NCBI RefSeq assembly: GCF_001307275.1
Contig: NZ_CP012831.1
Coordinates: forward strand, 558,001 to 622,000
Direction: 5' to 3'
Length of the DNA stretch: 64,000 nucleotides
From: Pseudomonas fluorescens
GTDB lineage: Bacteria; Pseudomonadota; Gammaproteobacteria; Pseudomonadales; Pseudomonadaceae
Shown: piece by piece, positions 9,262-18,708 of the stretch
Numbering within the stretch: position 1 is the first letter of the stretch
Layout: the number at the start of each line of letters is the position of its first letter
Position numbers and translations under genes: made by a program
The notes under the pieces: generated by a model
The model's input: only the letters and a program-made list of their open reading frames with translations
Told to the model about the DNA's origin: nothing
Database searches by the model: none

Positions 9262-9380
9262 CTGTGGGAGCAAGGCTTGTGGGAGCAAGGCTTGCCCGCG
9301 ATGAACGACAACGCGGTCCTTTGACAGACCGAATCGTCTGCATCGCGAGCAAGCCTTGCTCCCACAGGCCTTGCTCCCAC
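9262..9380. repeat. Compound REP pair with duplicated outer arm
   Basis: On each side a truncated arm (TGTGGGAGCAAGGCT) is directly followed or preceded by a longer one with GGGAGCAAGGCTTGCCCGCG or its reverse, so the same short duplication occurs symmetrically on both arms. It occupies most of the 355-base gap between gntR and the transporter. The rest holds the candidate operator and transporter promoter region. Confidence 0.8.
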
Positions 9381-9413
9381 ACGCATAATCTATAACAAGG
9401 AACATCACGCACC

Positions 9414-10604
9414 ATGACCGAAGTCACGACCACGCCACTTCGTCCATTAGCCGATACCTCGCCTTCGGCCATCGTCGCCGGGTTCATCGCGATGATGACC
9501 GGCTACACCAGCTCCCTGGTGCTGATGTTCCAGGCCGGACAGTCGGCGGGGCTGACCAGCGGGCAGATTTCCTCGTGGATCTGGGCGATTTCCATTGGCA
9601 TGGCCGTGTGCTCCATCGGGTTGTCGCTGCGTTATCGCACGCCGATCACCATCGCCTGGTCGACACCTGGCGCTGCGCTGTTGATCACCAGCCTGGGCGG
9701 TGTGAGTTACGGCGAGGCCATCGGCGCCTATATAACCTGCGCAGTCCTGGTGACGATCTGTGGCCTGACCGGCAGTTTCGAGCGCCTGGTCAAGCGCATT
9801 CCGGCCTCGCTGGCGGCAGCGTTGCTGGCGGGCATCCTGTTCAAGATCGGCAGCGAGATCTTCGTCGCCACCCAGCATCGCACCGGCCTGGTGCTGGGGA
9901 TGTTTTTCACCTACCTGATCGTCAAGCGCCTGTCGCCCCGCTACGCGGTATTGGCGGCGCTGCTGATCGGCACGGCGCTGTCGGGCCTGCTGGGGCTGCT
10001 GGACTTCAGCGGCTTCGCCCTGGAAGTCGCGACGCCGGTGTGGACCACGCCGCACTTCTCCCTGGCGGCCACCATCAGCATCGGTATTCCACTGTTCGTG
10101 GTGGCGATGACCTCGCAGAACATGCCCGGCATCGCCGTGCTGCGGGCCGACGGCTACAACGTGCCGGCCTCGCCTCTGATCACCAGCACCGGTATTGCCT
10201 CGCTGCTGTTGGCGCCGTTCGGCTCCCATGGCATCAACCTGGCCGCCATCAGCGCGGCCATCTGCACCGGCCCCCACGCCCACGAAGATCGCAACAAGCG
10301 CTACACGGCAGCGGTGTGGTGCGGGATTTTCTACGGGATTGCCGGGGTGTTCGGCGCGACGCTGGCGGCGTTGTTCGCGGCGCTGCCCAAGGAACTGGTG
10401 CTGTCCATCGCGGCCTTGGCACTGTTCGGCTCGATCATCAATGGCTTGAGCATCGCCATGAGCGAAGTGAAGGAACGGGAAGCGGCGTTGATCACCTTCA
10501 TGGTCACGGCGTCGGGGCTGACGCTGTTCTCCATCGGTTCGGCGTTCTGGGGGATTGTGGCGGGGGTGTTGACCCTGGTGATTCTGAACTGGCGTAGCGC
10601 TTGA
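9414..10604 (+). CDS. BenE-family inner-membrane transporter
   Basis: A 396-residue polytopic membrane protein with about 11-12 hydrophobic segments. Signature stretches of the benzoate/H+ symporter family are visible (MMTGYTSSLVLMFQAGQSAG, PITIAWSTPGAALL, MTSQNMPGIAVLRADGY). The start follows AAGGAAC. BenE founders move benzoate, but this copy sits in a purine-degradation locus next to a GntR regulator and far from any ring-cleavage gene. A purine, urate or other aromatic acid is therefore as likely; the substrate cannot be decided from sequence. Confidence 0.85.
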   Translation: MTEVTTTPLRPLADTSPSAIVAGFIAMMTGYTSSLVLMFQAGQSAGLTSGQISSWIWAISIGMAVCSIGLSLRYRTPITIAWSTPGAALLITSLGGVSYGEAIGAYITCAVLVTICGLTGSFERLVKRIPASLAAALLAGILFKIGSEIFVATQHRTGLVLGMFFTYLIVKRLSPRYAVLAALLIGTALSGLLGLLDFSGFALEVATPVWTTPHFSLAATISIGIPLFVVAMTSQNMPGIAVLRADGYNVPASPLITSTGIASLLLAPFGSHGINLAAISAAICTGPHAHEDRNKRYTAAVWCGIFYGIAGVFGATLAALFAALPKELVLSIAALALFGSIINGLSIAMSEVKEREAALITFMVTASGLTLFSIGSAFWGIVAGVLTLVILNWRSA

Positions 10605-10610
10605 AAGCTT

Positions 10611-10687
10611 CACGAGCAAGCTCGCTCCCACAGGAGATTTGGGGTGTTCATGCGCCCCTTGTGGGAGCGAGCTTGCTCGCGATAGCG
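10611..10687. repeat. Inverted REP pair
   Basis: Opposed REP arms directly after the transporter gene, in the convergent gap before yggL. Confidence 0.9.
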
Positions 10688-10722
10688 GCCTGAAGGTCAC
10701 TCAATACCCAACAGACAGGCAC

Positions 10723-10755
10723 AAAAAAACCGGCCCCCAGACGGGCAGCCGGTTT
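10723..10755 (-). terminator. Rho-independent terminator of yggL
   Basis: Read on the minus strand, AAACCGGC and GCCGGTTT flank a GC-rich loop and are followed by a run of T, 19 bases past the yggL stop. The base-paired stem extends inward with CCC/GGG. Confidence 0.8.
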
Positions 10756-10773
10756 CGGAACATCATCGGACCA

Positions 10774-11118
10774 TCAAGCGACCGGATTGATCGGCTTTTC
10801 CGGGTACCAGACGTCCATCAGCGGGCTGACTTCCACGCTGGTCAGCTCAGGACGGGCCTTGAGCCAGGCTTCAACGGCAGCGCGCTGCGCTTCGGTGACC
10901 GAGCCACGCTTCTGCAGGCAAACCAGACCGTAGTCGTCGCCGCCGACGTAGCCCAGGCCGTTGGCTTCCATGGCTTCTTTCAGGAAAGCGTCGAGGAAAG
11001 CGTCAATAGCCTCATCGGCCAGATCTTCTTTGAAATCCAGGTTCAGTTCGAAACCCAGCTCTTGAAATTCATCCACGCACAGTTTTTTGCGCAGACGCTG
11101 GGAACGGTTAGTCGCCAT
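10774..11118 (-). CDS. yggL: YggL-family (DUF469) ribosome-associated protein
   Basis: A 114-residue acidic protein of the YggL/DUF469 family, which in enterobacteria associates with the 50S ribosomal subunit. The N-terminus MATNRSQRLRKKLCVDEFQE and the motif GYVGGDDYGLVCLQKRGSVT are characteristic. ATG at 11118 is preceded by GAGGAT at good spacing; an ATG five codons earlier lies too close to that site. It is monocistronic, with its own terminator, and divergent from dacB. Confidence 0.9.
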   Translation of the reverse strand: MATNRSQRLRKKLCVDEFQELGFELNLDFKEDLADEAIDAFLDAFLKEAMEANGLGYVGGDDYGLVCLQKRGSVTEAQRAAVEAWLKARPELTSVEVSPLMDVWYPEKPINPVA

Positions 11119-11349
11119 TGGAACAATCCTCATAAGTAATAACGGCCGGCACTTTACCAGTTTGATGCGTCGATTGCCCGACTGATCGGGCGTATCGGCC
11201 TACCGTCGGTAAAAAATAGCAGCCGAAGGGCTCAGGCACGGCCCAAGCCGTTGCAGCTTGGGGCATAATGCCGACACTTTCATGACCGTTGAGGACGTTC
11301 ATTTTCATGTCCTCGTTTTTTCCCCCTCGCCCGTAGGGTTCTATTTCAA

Positions 11350-12816
11350 ATGATCAAATCTTTGCGTCCACTGCTTCTGGCCAGCCTTCTTCTTCCCCTG
11401 GCCCTCCCTGTCACCGCCCACGCCGCCACGATCAACACTGCCCTGTCGCCCAATGTGCAAAAGGCCCTCAAGGCCAGCAAACTGCAGGATGACGCCCTGT
11501 CCCTGGTGATGGTGCCGCTCAATGGCCCCGGCACTCCGACCCTGTACAACGCCGACGTTTCGGTCAACCCCGCTTCCACCATGAAACTGGTGACCACCTA
11601 CGCGGCCCTGGAAATGCTCGGCCCCAATCACCAGTGGAAAACCGAGTTCTACACCGACGGCACCCTCAGCGGCGGGATTCTCAACGGCAACCTGTACCTC
11701 AAGGGCGGCGGCGATCCCAAGCTGAACATGGAAAAACTCTGGCTGCTGATGCGCGACCTGCGGGCCAACGGCGTGCAGCAGATCACCGGCGACCTGGTCC
11801 TGGACCGCAGTTTCTTCATCCAGCCGCAACTGCCCGAGTTCAACGACGACGGCAACGACGAAAACAAGCCGTTCCTGGTCAAGCCCGACTCGCTGCTGGT
11901 CAACCTCAAGGCCCTGCGCTTCGTCGCCCGCAATGACGGCGGCCGGGTGCTGGTGTCGGTGGAACCGCCGATTGCCAGCATTCGCATCGAAAACCAGGTC
12001 AAGGCGGTCAATTCCAAGCAATGCGCCGGCGGCGTGCGCTACAACCCGGTGCCACAGGCAGACGGCAGCGTGACGGTGACCGTCGGCGGCCAGCTTGGTG
12101 ACGGTTGCAGCTCCCAGACCTACCTGTCGCTGCTGGACCATGCCACCTACACCGCGGGTGCCGTGCGGGCGATCTGGAAGGAACTGGGCGGCAGCATCCA
12201 GGGCAAGGACCGCCTGGCTGCGACCCCGAGCAACGCCAAGGTGCTGGCCCGGGCGTTCTCCCCAGACCTGGCGGAGATCATCCGCGACATCAACAAATAC
12301 AGTAACAACACCATGGCCCAGCAGTTGTTCCTGAGCCTCGGCGCGCAGTTCCGTAACGAAGCCGATGGTGATGACGCCAAGGCGGCACAACGGGTGGTGC
12401 GCCAGTGGCTGGCCAAGAAAGGCATCACCGCGCCGCACCTGGTGATGGAGAACGGCTCCGGTCTGTCCCGTGCCGAACGGGTCAGCGCCCGGGAAATGGC
12501 GGCGATGCTGCAAGCGGCCTGGCGCAGCCCGTATTCGGCGGAGTTCATTAGCTCGATGCCGATTGCCGGCACCGACGGCACCATGCGCAAACGCCTGAAG
12601 ACCACCGCCATGGCCGGCGAGGCCCACGTCAAGACCGGTACCCTGAACACCGTCCGCGCCATCGCCGGCTACAGCCGCGACATCAATGGCAACACCTGGG
12701 CGGTGGTAGCGATCCTCAACGATCCGAAGCCATGGGGCGCTTCGTCGGTGCTGGACCAGGTGCTGCTGGACCTGTACCGCCAGCCGAAACTGCCGCAGAC
12801 GGCTTCGGTGCTCTGA
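11350..12816 (+). CDS. dacB: D-alanyl-D-alanine carboxypeptidase/endopeptidase (PBP4 type)
   Basis: A 488-residue periplasmic low-molecular-weight penicillin-binding protein that trims peptidoglycan peptides. It has a Sec signal peptide (MIKSLRPLLLASLLLPLALP, cleavage near VTAHA). The three penicillin-binding motifs are in order: SxxK as STMK (NPASTMKLVTTYAAL), SxN as SNN (NKYSNNTMAQQ) and KTG (HVKTGTLNT). Between the first two lies the large insert typical of class C (DacB) enzymes. The block yggL-dacB-rlmL-rmf-pyrD is conserved in pseudomonads. Confidence 0.93.
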   Translation: MIKSLRPLLLASLLLPLALPVTAHAATINTALSPNVQKALKASKLQDDALSLVMVPLNGPGTPTLYNADVSVNPASTMKLVTTYAALEMLGPNHQWKTEFYTDGTLSGGILNGNLYLKGGGDPKLNMEKLWLLMRDLRANGVQQITGDLVLDRSFFIQPQLPEFNDDGNDENKPFLVKPDSLLVNLKALRFVARNDGGRVLVSVEPPIASIRIENQVKAVNSKQCAGGVRYNPVPQADGSVTVTVGGQLGDGCSSQTYLSLLDHATYTAGAVRAIWKELGGSIQGKDRLAATPSNAKVLARAFSPDLAEIIRDINKYSNNTMAQQLFLSLGAQFRNEADGDDAKAAQRVVRQWLAKKGITAPHLVMENGSGLSRAERVSAREMAAMLQAAWRSPYSAEFISSMPIAGTDGTMRKRLKTTAMAGEAHVKTGTLNTVRAIAGYSRDINGNTWAVVAILNDPKPWGASSVLDQVLLDLYRQPKLPQTASVL

Positions 12817-12833
12817 CCCAGCGCAAAACCCAA

Positions 12834-12921
12834 TGTGGGAGCAAGCTTGCTCGCGATTCGGTCGGCCAGTTGATAGGGATGTGACTGACCTGGCGCTATC
12901 GCGAGCAAGCTCGCTCCCACA
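12834..12921. repeat. Inverted REP pair
   Basis: Opposed REP arms between the convergent dacB and diguanylate cyclase genes; the left arm has GCAAGCTTGC, a variant of the usual GCGAGCTTGC. Confidence 0.85.
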
Positions 12922-12965
12922 GGGGATTTGTGTCCACTTTGACCCCATGTACCCAGCCCAAGTGG

Positions 12966-15350
12966 CTAACCCAACTGCGTCTCGACCCGATCCCGCCCGG
13001 CCTGCTTGGCCGCGTACACACCCGAGTCGGCCCTGAGCAGCAACGCATCGGCGCCCTCCCCGGCGCGCCAGGTGGCGATGCCGAAACTGGCGGTGACCAC
13101 CCCCACATCCTCGATGGGCGCAGCCCGCAAGCCTTCCCACAGTTCCAGGGCCAGGGAATAGGCGCTGTCGCTGTCAGTGTCCGGGCACAGCACCACGAAC
13201 TCTTCCCCACCCAACCGGCAGAACACATCGGTGCGGCGCAACCGTTGGGCAATGCGCTGGCAGACCGCCTGCAATACCCGGTCGCCCACCGCATGGCCGT
13301 GTTGGTCATTGATGCGCTTGAAGTGGTCGATGTCGAGCATGATGACCGCCAGCCCACCGGAACCACGCTCGACCCGGGCCATCTCCGAGGTCAGGCGCTC
13401 CTGGAAATAGCGGCGATTGCGAATGCCGGTCAGGGCGTCGGTCACGGACAGCGCCCGCAGTTCTTCTTCCACGCGTTTGAGGTCGGAAATATCCGAGATA
13501 TAGCCGTGCCACAACACCCCACCGCCAGGCAGCTCCTCAGGCGTGGCCTCGCCGCGCACCCAACGCAGGCCGCGCAAAGGCAGTTGCACCCGGTACTCTT
13601 CACGCCACGGGCTCAAGGTGTGGGCCGAAGCACGGATCGAAGCGCGGACGCGTGTACTGTCCAAGGAGTGAATACGCGAGAAAATCGCCTCGGCGTTCTG
13701 CACCAGTACATCGGGTTCCAACTCATAGATGTCGCGGATGCCGTCGCTGGCATAGATCACGCTGAAGCGACCATTGAAGTCCATCTTGAACTGGTAGATC
13801 CCCCCGGGCACATGAGCGCTGAGCTTTTTCAACAGCAGGTCACGGGCCGCCAGCGCTTCGTGGACGCGTTTGCGTTCGGTGACGTCGATGCAGATTGCCA
13901 GGTGCCCGACCCACAGCCCCTGCTCATCGAGCATCGGTGTGGCGAGCATGTTCACGGTCAAGTGGCTGCCATCGCGGCGTACCAGGGTCCATTCCCGCGC
14001 CTGTTGCCCACCCTGTTCACCGCCCTCGAGCAGCATCGCATGGCAGGTGGGGATCGGTTTGCCAAAACGCGCGCCGAGCTGGGCGGCCCGGGCCTGGAGC
14101 TCGCGGGGCACATGCAGGCTTTCCAGGGTCATGCTTTGCAGCACCTCGCAACTCGGGTAGCCGAGCATCTGTTCGGCGCCAGCGTTGAATGTCGTGATAA
14201 CGCCGCGCAGGTCAGTGGCAATGATCGCGACCTGGGTTGCGGCATCCAGCACACCGCGCAACTGGCCGTGGGTACCGCGCAATTCCTGTTCCCGGGCGCG
14301 CAGTTCACGGGTGCGTTGCTCCACCAGCTTCAAGGCCCGCTGCCGCTGGCTGACCAGCACGTAGAGCAAGGCACTGAGCAGCAGGCTGAGCAAGCCGCCG
14401 AGTATCACCATGCCCGTGATCGAAGAGTGATTGCTCGACAGGAACACCCGGCTGGGCCGCAATTCCACCCGGTAATTGTGATCGGCCAGGTGCAACAGGC
14501 GGGTCGCCGATAAATCACTGTCACCCGGCGCGTCGAGAGTGTCGAACAACACTTCCTCCCGGTCGGACGTGGACGGGTCCAGAACACGCATCGAAAGGTT
14601 GTCATGACCTGCGGTCGGCAAGCCATCGCCCACCAGCTGACGCATGTTGATACCCGCCACCACGTAACCGAACGGTTCCTTGGCCGAGGCTCGGGTGACC
14701 GGCGCCACCAGCAACACGCCACGGGCGAAGTCCGGTCCGACACCCATCAGGTCCAACGGCTGCGAAACCGCCACCGTACCGAGCAAACGCGCTCGTTCAA
14801 GCGCGGCCCGCCGCAATGGATGGGAAAGCAGATCGAACCCCAGGGGGGACATCGAAAGCGGCTGGCTCTGGAGGTACAGTACCGGCACGTACTCGTCCCG
14901 CTCGGCGGCCCGCCGCAAGCCGCCGCTATCGTCGGCCTCGCGGATGGCAAAGGCGTCGTCCCCCTGGGCTCGCGTCTCTTGCTCGAAGGATTGTCGCAGG
15001 TCCCGAGATACCCGGGGCGCCCAGGCGAAGGCCAGGGTGCGCCGCAACAGCGGTTCGACGTAGCCGTGAAATTCCGCGTTGGAAACCTTTACCGAATTGG
15101 CAAAGAACCGCCGCAAACCATCGAGACGTTGTTCTTCGTCCTGGAAGCGTTCTTCGATACGGCTGAAGCGCTCCTCGGCTTGCAACTCGAAGCGCTGGCG
15201 CAGTTGCTGACTGAACAGGTTCGTCATCGCCCAGCTCAGCAAGCCGGTCAGGAAGGTGCCGGCCAGCAGCACCAGCGAAGCCACTAGCCAGGCCGACACA
15301 TCTTCGCTGATAAAGCCCAGGATCCTGGGGCGCACCCGATGCAATGCCAT
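12966..15350 (-). CDS. Membrane diguanylate cyclase with CHASE and PAS sensor domains
   Basis: About 794 residues. A transmembrane helix at about 20-42 and another at about 312-335 enclose a periplasmic CHASE-type sensor (FHGYVEPLLRRTLAFAWAPR; FGYVVAGINM). A PAS domain follows (LDAATQVAIIATDLRGVITT, with a WTLVRRDGSH core), then a second PAS ending DISDLKRVEEEL. The C-terminal GGDEF domain has the intact motif GGEEF near residue 715 and an upstream RRTD allosteric I-site, so it should make cyclic di-GMP and be product-inhibited. No EAL domain. The true start may be this ATG or a GTG two codons upstream. It is downstream of rlmKL on the same strand, 143 bases away. Confidence 0.9.
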   Translation of the reverse strand: MALHRVRPRILGFISEDVSAWLVASLVLLAGTFLTGLLSWAMTNLFSQQLRQRFELQAEERFSRIEERFQDEEQRLDGLRRFFANSVKVSNAEFHGYVEPLLRRTLAFAWAPRVSRDLRQSFEQETRAQGDDAFAIREADDSGGLRRAAERDEYVPVLYLQSQPLSMSPLGFDLLSHPLRRAALERARLLGTVAVSQPLDLMGVGPDFARGVLLVAPVTRASAKEPFGYVVAGINMRQLVGDGLPTAGHDNLSMRVLDPSTSDREEVLFDTLDAPGDSDLSATRLLHLADHNYRVELRPSRVFLSSNHSSITGMVILGGLLSLLLSALLYVLVSQRQRALKLVEQRTRELRAREQELRGTHGQLRGVLDAATQVAIIATDLRGVITTFNAGAEQMLGYPSCEVLQSMTLESLHVPRELQARAAQLGARFGKPIPTCHAMLLEGGEQGGQQAREWTLVRRDGSHLTVNMLATPMLDEQGLWVGHLAICIDVTERKRVHEALAARDLLLKKLSAHVPGGIYQFKMDFNGRFSVIYASDGIRDIYELEPDVLVQNAEAIFSRIHSLDSTRVRASIRASAHTLSPWREEYRVQLPLRGLRWVRGEATPEELPGGGVLWHGYISDISDLKRVEEELRALSVTDALTGIRNRRYFQERLTSEMARVERGSGGLAVIMLDIDHFKRINDQHGHAVGDRVLQAVCQRIAQRLRRTDVFCRLGGEEFVVLCPDTDSDSAYSLALELWEGLRAAPIEDVGVVTASFGIATWRAGEGADALLLRADSGVYAAKQAGRDRVETQLG

Positions 15351-15449
15351 AAACACAACTCAGAATGGAGCCAGGCATAGGCACTGCCCTGGACACAACC
15401 TAAGTTATAGCCATTAGCCATTACTTTGACCAGCCCCAAAATGCAGCTG

Positions 15450-15472
15450 GAAGCCTTGAATTACAAGGCTTC
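15450..15472. terminator. Hairpin after rlmKL
   Basis: GAAGCCTTG and CAAGGCTTC form a perfect 9-bp stem with an AATTA loop, 22 bases past the rlmKL stop on the minus strand. Only a short T run follows, so it may terminate weakly. Confidence 0.5.
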
Positions 15473-15493
15473 ATGGATCCAATCAGACTTCGA

Positions 15494-17764
15494 TCAACGG
15501 GCCATGATCTTCCAGGCACGGTGGATCTTGCCGTTGCGGGCAAAATCCGGATCAATGGTCTTGGCGGTGATCTCTTCCACCGCGTAGCGCTCGCCGAGAT
15601 TGTCCTCGAGCTGGAACTTGCGGAAGTTGTTGGAGAAATACAGCACACCGCCCGGGGCCAGGCGCGCCATGGCCAGGTCCAGCAACTGGACGTGGTCACG
15701 CTGCACATCGAACACGCCTTCCATGCGCTTGGAGTTGGAGAAGGTCGGCGGGTCGATGAAGATCAGGTCGTACTCGTCACGACTGGCTTCCAGCCAGGCC
15801 ATCACGTCGCCCTGCTCCAGACGGTTCTTGTCGGAAAAACCATTGAGCGACAGGTTGCGCCGCGCCCAGTCCAGGTAGGTTTTCGACAGGTCGACACTGG
15901 TGGTGCTCCGAGCACCACCCTTGGCAGCGTGGACGCTGGCGGTCGCGGTGTAGCAGAACAGGTTGAGGAAGCGTTTGCCGGCTGCTTCTTTCTGGATCCG
16001 CAGGCGCATCGGCCGATGATCGAGAAACAGCCCGGTATCCAGATAGTCGGTAAGGTTGACCAGCAGCTTCACGCCGCCTTCGTTGACCTCGGTGAACTTG
16101 CCCTGGGCGCTCTGGCGCTCGTACTGCTTGGTGCCGCTCTGACGCTCGCGGCGCTTGATCACCACACGGCTCTTGTCGACGTTCAGTGCCTGGGGGATGG
16201 CCGCCAGGGCGTCGAACAAGCGGGCCGAGGCCTTTTCCGGGTCGATGGACTTCGGCGCGACGTATTCCTGGACGTGAACCCAGTCGTGGTAGAGGTCGAT
16301 GGCCATGGAATATTCCGGCATGTCGGCATCGTAGACCCGGTAGCAGTCCACACCTTCACGCTTGGCCCATTTACTCAGCAACTTGAGGTTCTTTTGCAGG
16401 CGATTGGCGAACATCTGCCCGCCTTCGCTCAACCGCGCCTGCTCGACCACAGGGGCCGGTGCCGGAGCCGGTTTGATCGGGTTGCCGTTCTTGTTGTACT
16501 GGCGCTCTTGCGGTACTTCAGGGGCCTGATCGTAGGCGGCCTGCTCGCGCTCGGCCTGGCGTTGCTCCGGGGTGCGACGCTCGCCGGTGACGAACTGATC
16601 CGGCAGGACCTTGATCAGCAGCAGCTTGCACGGCAAGGCGCCGTTCCAGAACGAATACTGCTTGTGGCTGCGAATGCCCATGCGCTTGCCCAGGTCTGGC
16701 GCGCCGGTGAACACCGCCGCCTCCCAGTTCAGGCAGGCCTGGCGCAGACGTTCGCCGAGATTCTGGTAGAGGTAAAGCAGGCTGGCTTCGTCGCCCAGAC
16801 GCTCGCCGTACGGCGGGTTGCAGATCACCAGGCCTTTCTGGTTCTGGTCCGGACGCGGTTCAAAGGTGGCGACTTCGCCCTGATAGATCTTGATCCACTC
16901 GCTCAGGCCCGCACGCTCGACGTTGTTGCGGCCCGGCTGGATCAGCCGTGGGTCGGCTTCGTAGCCGCGAATCCACAACGGCGGCTTGGCCAGCCCGGCG
17001 GCGGCGCGGGCGGTGGCCTCTTCGTGGAGTTTCTTCCACAACGCCGGCACATGGCCGAGCCAGGCGGTGAAGCCCCACTGCTGGCGACGCAGGTTCGGCG
17101 CCATATCGGCGGCGATCATGCCTGCTTCCACCAGGAACGTGCCGACACCGCACATCGGGTCGGCCAGCGCCCCGCCTTCAGCGGCAATGCGCGGCCAACC
17201 GGCGCGGATCAGGATCGCGGCGGCGAGGTTTTCCTTCAGCGGCGCGGCGCCTTGCTGCAGGCGATAACCGCGCTGGTGCAGGCTGTGGCCGGAAAGGTCG
17301 AGGGAGAGGATCGCTTCGCCGCGGTCCAGGCGCAGGTGGATACGCAGGTCCGGGTTGAGCTTGTCGATGGACGGTCGCTCGCCCGTCGGGGTGCGCAGTT
17401 TGTCGACAATGGCGTCCTTGACCTTCAAGGCGCCGAAGTGAGTGTTGTCGATACCCGAGCCATGACCACTGAACTCCACCGCCAGGGTGCCATCGGCCAG
17501 CATATGGTCTTGCCAGTCGACATCCAGCACACCGTGGTACAGGTCTTCGGCATCCTTCATCGGGAAGCGCTTGAGCACCAGCAACACGCGGTTGGCCAGG
17601 CGCGACCACAGGCACAGGCGGTAAGCCGTTTCCATGTCGGCCATGCCGCGCACGGCCGAGGTGTGCTCGCGCGCCTCTTCAAGGCCAAGCCCGACGGCTT
17701 CCTCGATCAGCAGGCCTTCGAGGCCCTTGGGGCAGGTGAGGAAGAGTTCGAAACGATCGGACAT
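15494..17764 (-). CDS. rlmL: Bifunctional 23S rRNA methyltransferase RlmKL
   Basis: A 756-residue fusion enzyme that modifies 23S rRNA at G2445 (m2G) and G2069 (m7G, E. coli numbering). The start MSDRFELFLTCPKGLEGLLI opens the THUMP/N-terminal domain. The first methyltransferase shows the NPPYGERLG catalytic motif; the C-terminal RlmK half shows NLFCYTATASVHAAKGGA and FIDPPTFSNSKRM. A Pro/Ala-rich linker (KPAPAPAPVVEQ) joins the halves. An upstream in-frame ATG would add 14 residues that do not resemble the family. Confidence 0.95.
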   Translation of the reverse strand: MSDRFELFLTCPKGLEGLLIEEAVGLGLEEAREHTSAVRGMADMETAYRLCLWSRLANRVLLVLKRFPMKDAEDLYHGVLDVDWQDHMLADGTLAVEFSGHGSGIDNTHFGALKVKDAIVDKLRTPTGERPSIDKLNPDLRIHLRLDRGEAILSLDLSGHSLHQRGYRLQQGAAPLKENLAAAILIRAGWPRIAAEGGALADPMCGVGTFLVEAGMIAADMAPNLRRQQWGFTAWLGHVPALWKKLHEEATARAAAGLAKPPLWIRGYEADPRLIQPGRNNVERAGLSEWIKIYQGEVATFEPRPDQNQKGLVICNPPYGERLGDEASLLYLYQNLGERLRQACLNWEAAVFTGAPDLGKRMGIRSHKQYSFWNGALPCKLLLIKVLPDQFVTGERRTPEQRQAEREQAAYDQAPEVPQERQYNKNGNPIKPAPAPAPVVEQARLSEGGQMFANRLQKNLKLLSKWAKREGVDCYRVYDADMPEYSMAIDLYHDWVHVQEYVAPKSIDPEKASARLFDALAAIPQALNVDKSRVVIKRRERQSGTKQYERQSAQGKFTEVNEGGVKLLVNLTDYLDTGLFLDHRPMRLRIQKEAAGKRFLNLFCYTATASVHAAKGGARSTTSVDLSKTYLDWARRNLSLNGFSDKNRLEQGDVMAWLEASRDEYDLIFIDPPTFSNSKRMEGVFDVQRDHVQLLDLAMARLAPGGVLYFSNNFRKFQLEDNLGERYAVEEITAKTIDPDFARNGKIHRAWKIMAR

Positions 17765-18295
17765 GGGATTTCCAGAGCCTTTGGCTAAGTGGACCGGGCA
17801 ACGCATTGCCGGGCCGGGTTCAGTCAGGTGCTTTTCTCAAGAGCACCCGCGTGGCACGAATGTGTGCCGTGCCGCCCTCGCCGCTCAGGTTAAAAGAGCT
17901 TTGATGCGAAGGCAGGTAAAAAATTCTGTGCAACAAATTGTGAAAACTCGACCCTTTCGTCGAATAGTACCCGAGTGCAACAGGGGGACATTCTCATTCA
18001 AGCAAAGCCAGTCCCCTTTGGCGCAGGGCCGATCATACAGGGGTCTTGCTCAAAAGCGGTCAACGAACATGAAGTTACTTATCGCCCTAACATCTTTATT
18101 GTTACGTGCTTATGACAAAACGATCATTCCATCCCTGTGACGCTTTGGTTAGAACTCAACACAGGTTGACGTCGCAACGGCGTCAACACCTCGGCTCGTC
18201 ACGCCGGCAACGAGCCACCAACGGCAGAATGATTCTGCCCCGGCCTCGATAGAGGTCGACGCTAAGTAACAGTCAACAAGTGAGGGCAACACCCT
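17765..18295 (+). promoter_or_regulatory. Long rmf upstream region with three tandem hairpins
   Basis: A 531-base gap between divergent rlmKL and rmf with no convincing protein gene. Its last 140 bases carry three consecutive inverted repeats: GTTGACG/CGTCAAC (18165-18187), GGCTCGT/ACGAGCC (18193-18216) and GGCAGAAT/ATTCTGCC (18223-18239). If transcribed they form a structured 5' leader just before rmf. The proximal part also contains the rlmKL promoter; no recognisable box stands out. Confidence 0.4.
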
Positions 18296-18511
18296 ATGAG
18301 AAGACTTAAGCGTGATCCGTTGGAAAGAGCATTTTTACGTGGTTACCAATATGGCGTTGGTGGTAAATCCCGTGAGCTTTGCCCCTTTACTCTACCGTCG
18401 GTACGTCAAGCCTGGATCAACGGCTGGCGAGAAGGACGCGGCGACAACTGGGACGGTATGACCGGCACTGCGGGTATCCACAGACTCAACGAACTTCACG
18501 CCGTCGGCTGA
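18296..18511 (+). CDS. rmf: Ribosome modulation factor
   Basis: A 71-residue basic protein that converts 70S ribosomes to inactive 100S dimers in stationary phase. The sequence MRRLKRDPLERAFLRGYQYG, with LCPFTLPSVRQAWINGWREG, is the RMF signature. TGAGGG lies upstream of the ATG. The gene is convergent with pyrD and followed by its own terminator. In pseudomonads rmf is usually stress- and growth-phase-controlled; the structured leader upstream may contribute. Confidence 0.95.
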   Translation: MRRLKRDPLERAFLRGYQYGVGGKSRELCPFTLPSVRQAWINGWREGRGDNWDGMTGTAGIHRLNELHAVG

Positions 18512-18602
18512 CACAGGGCTTAATACTCAAGAACTCGACAATTTGACACCCATATCGATTTAACCACGCACGTCCCATCCGGACGGCGGGCTACGGCCCA
18601 GG

Positions 18603-18626
18603 GGGCTCCTTCGAGGAGCCCTTTTT
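18603..18626 (+). terminator. Rho-independent terminator of rmf
   Basis: GGGCTCC-TTCGA-GGAGCCC followed by five T, about 90 bases past the rmf stop. Confidence 0.9.
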
Positions 18627-18708
18627 AATGCCTGGGCTTTATGCGATCGCCTGAGCGGCAAACACCAATACCTTGGCTTTATGTAATTACTAAGTTGCAA
18701 ACGCCGTT

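Noticed and set aside
18069..18140. A 23-residue ORF (MKLLIALTSLLLRAYDKTII...) upstream of rmf
   Set aside because: It has no convincing ribosome site and lies in an AT-rich promoter-like region; coding cannot be supported.
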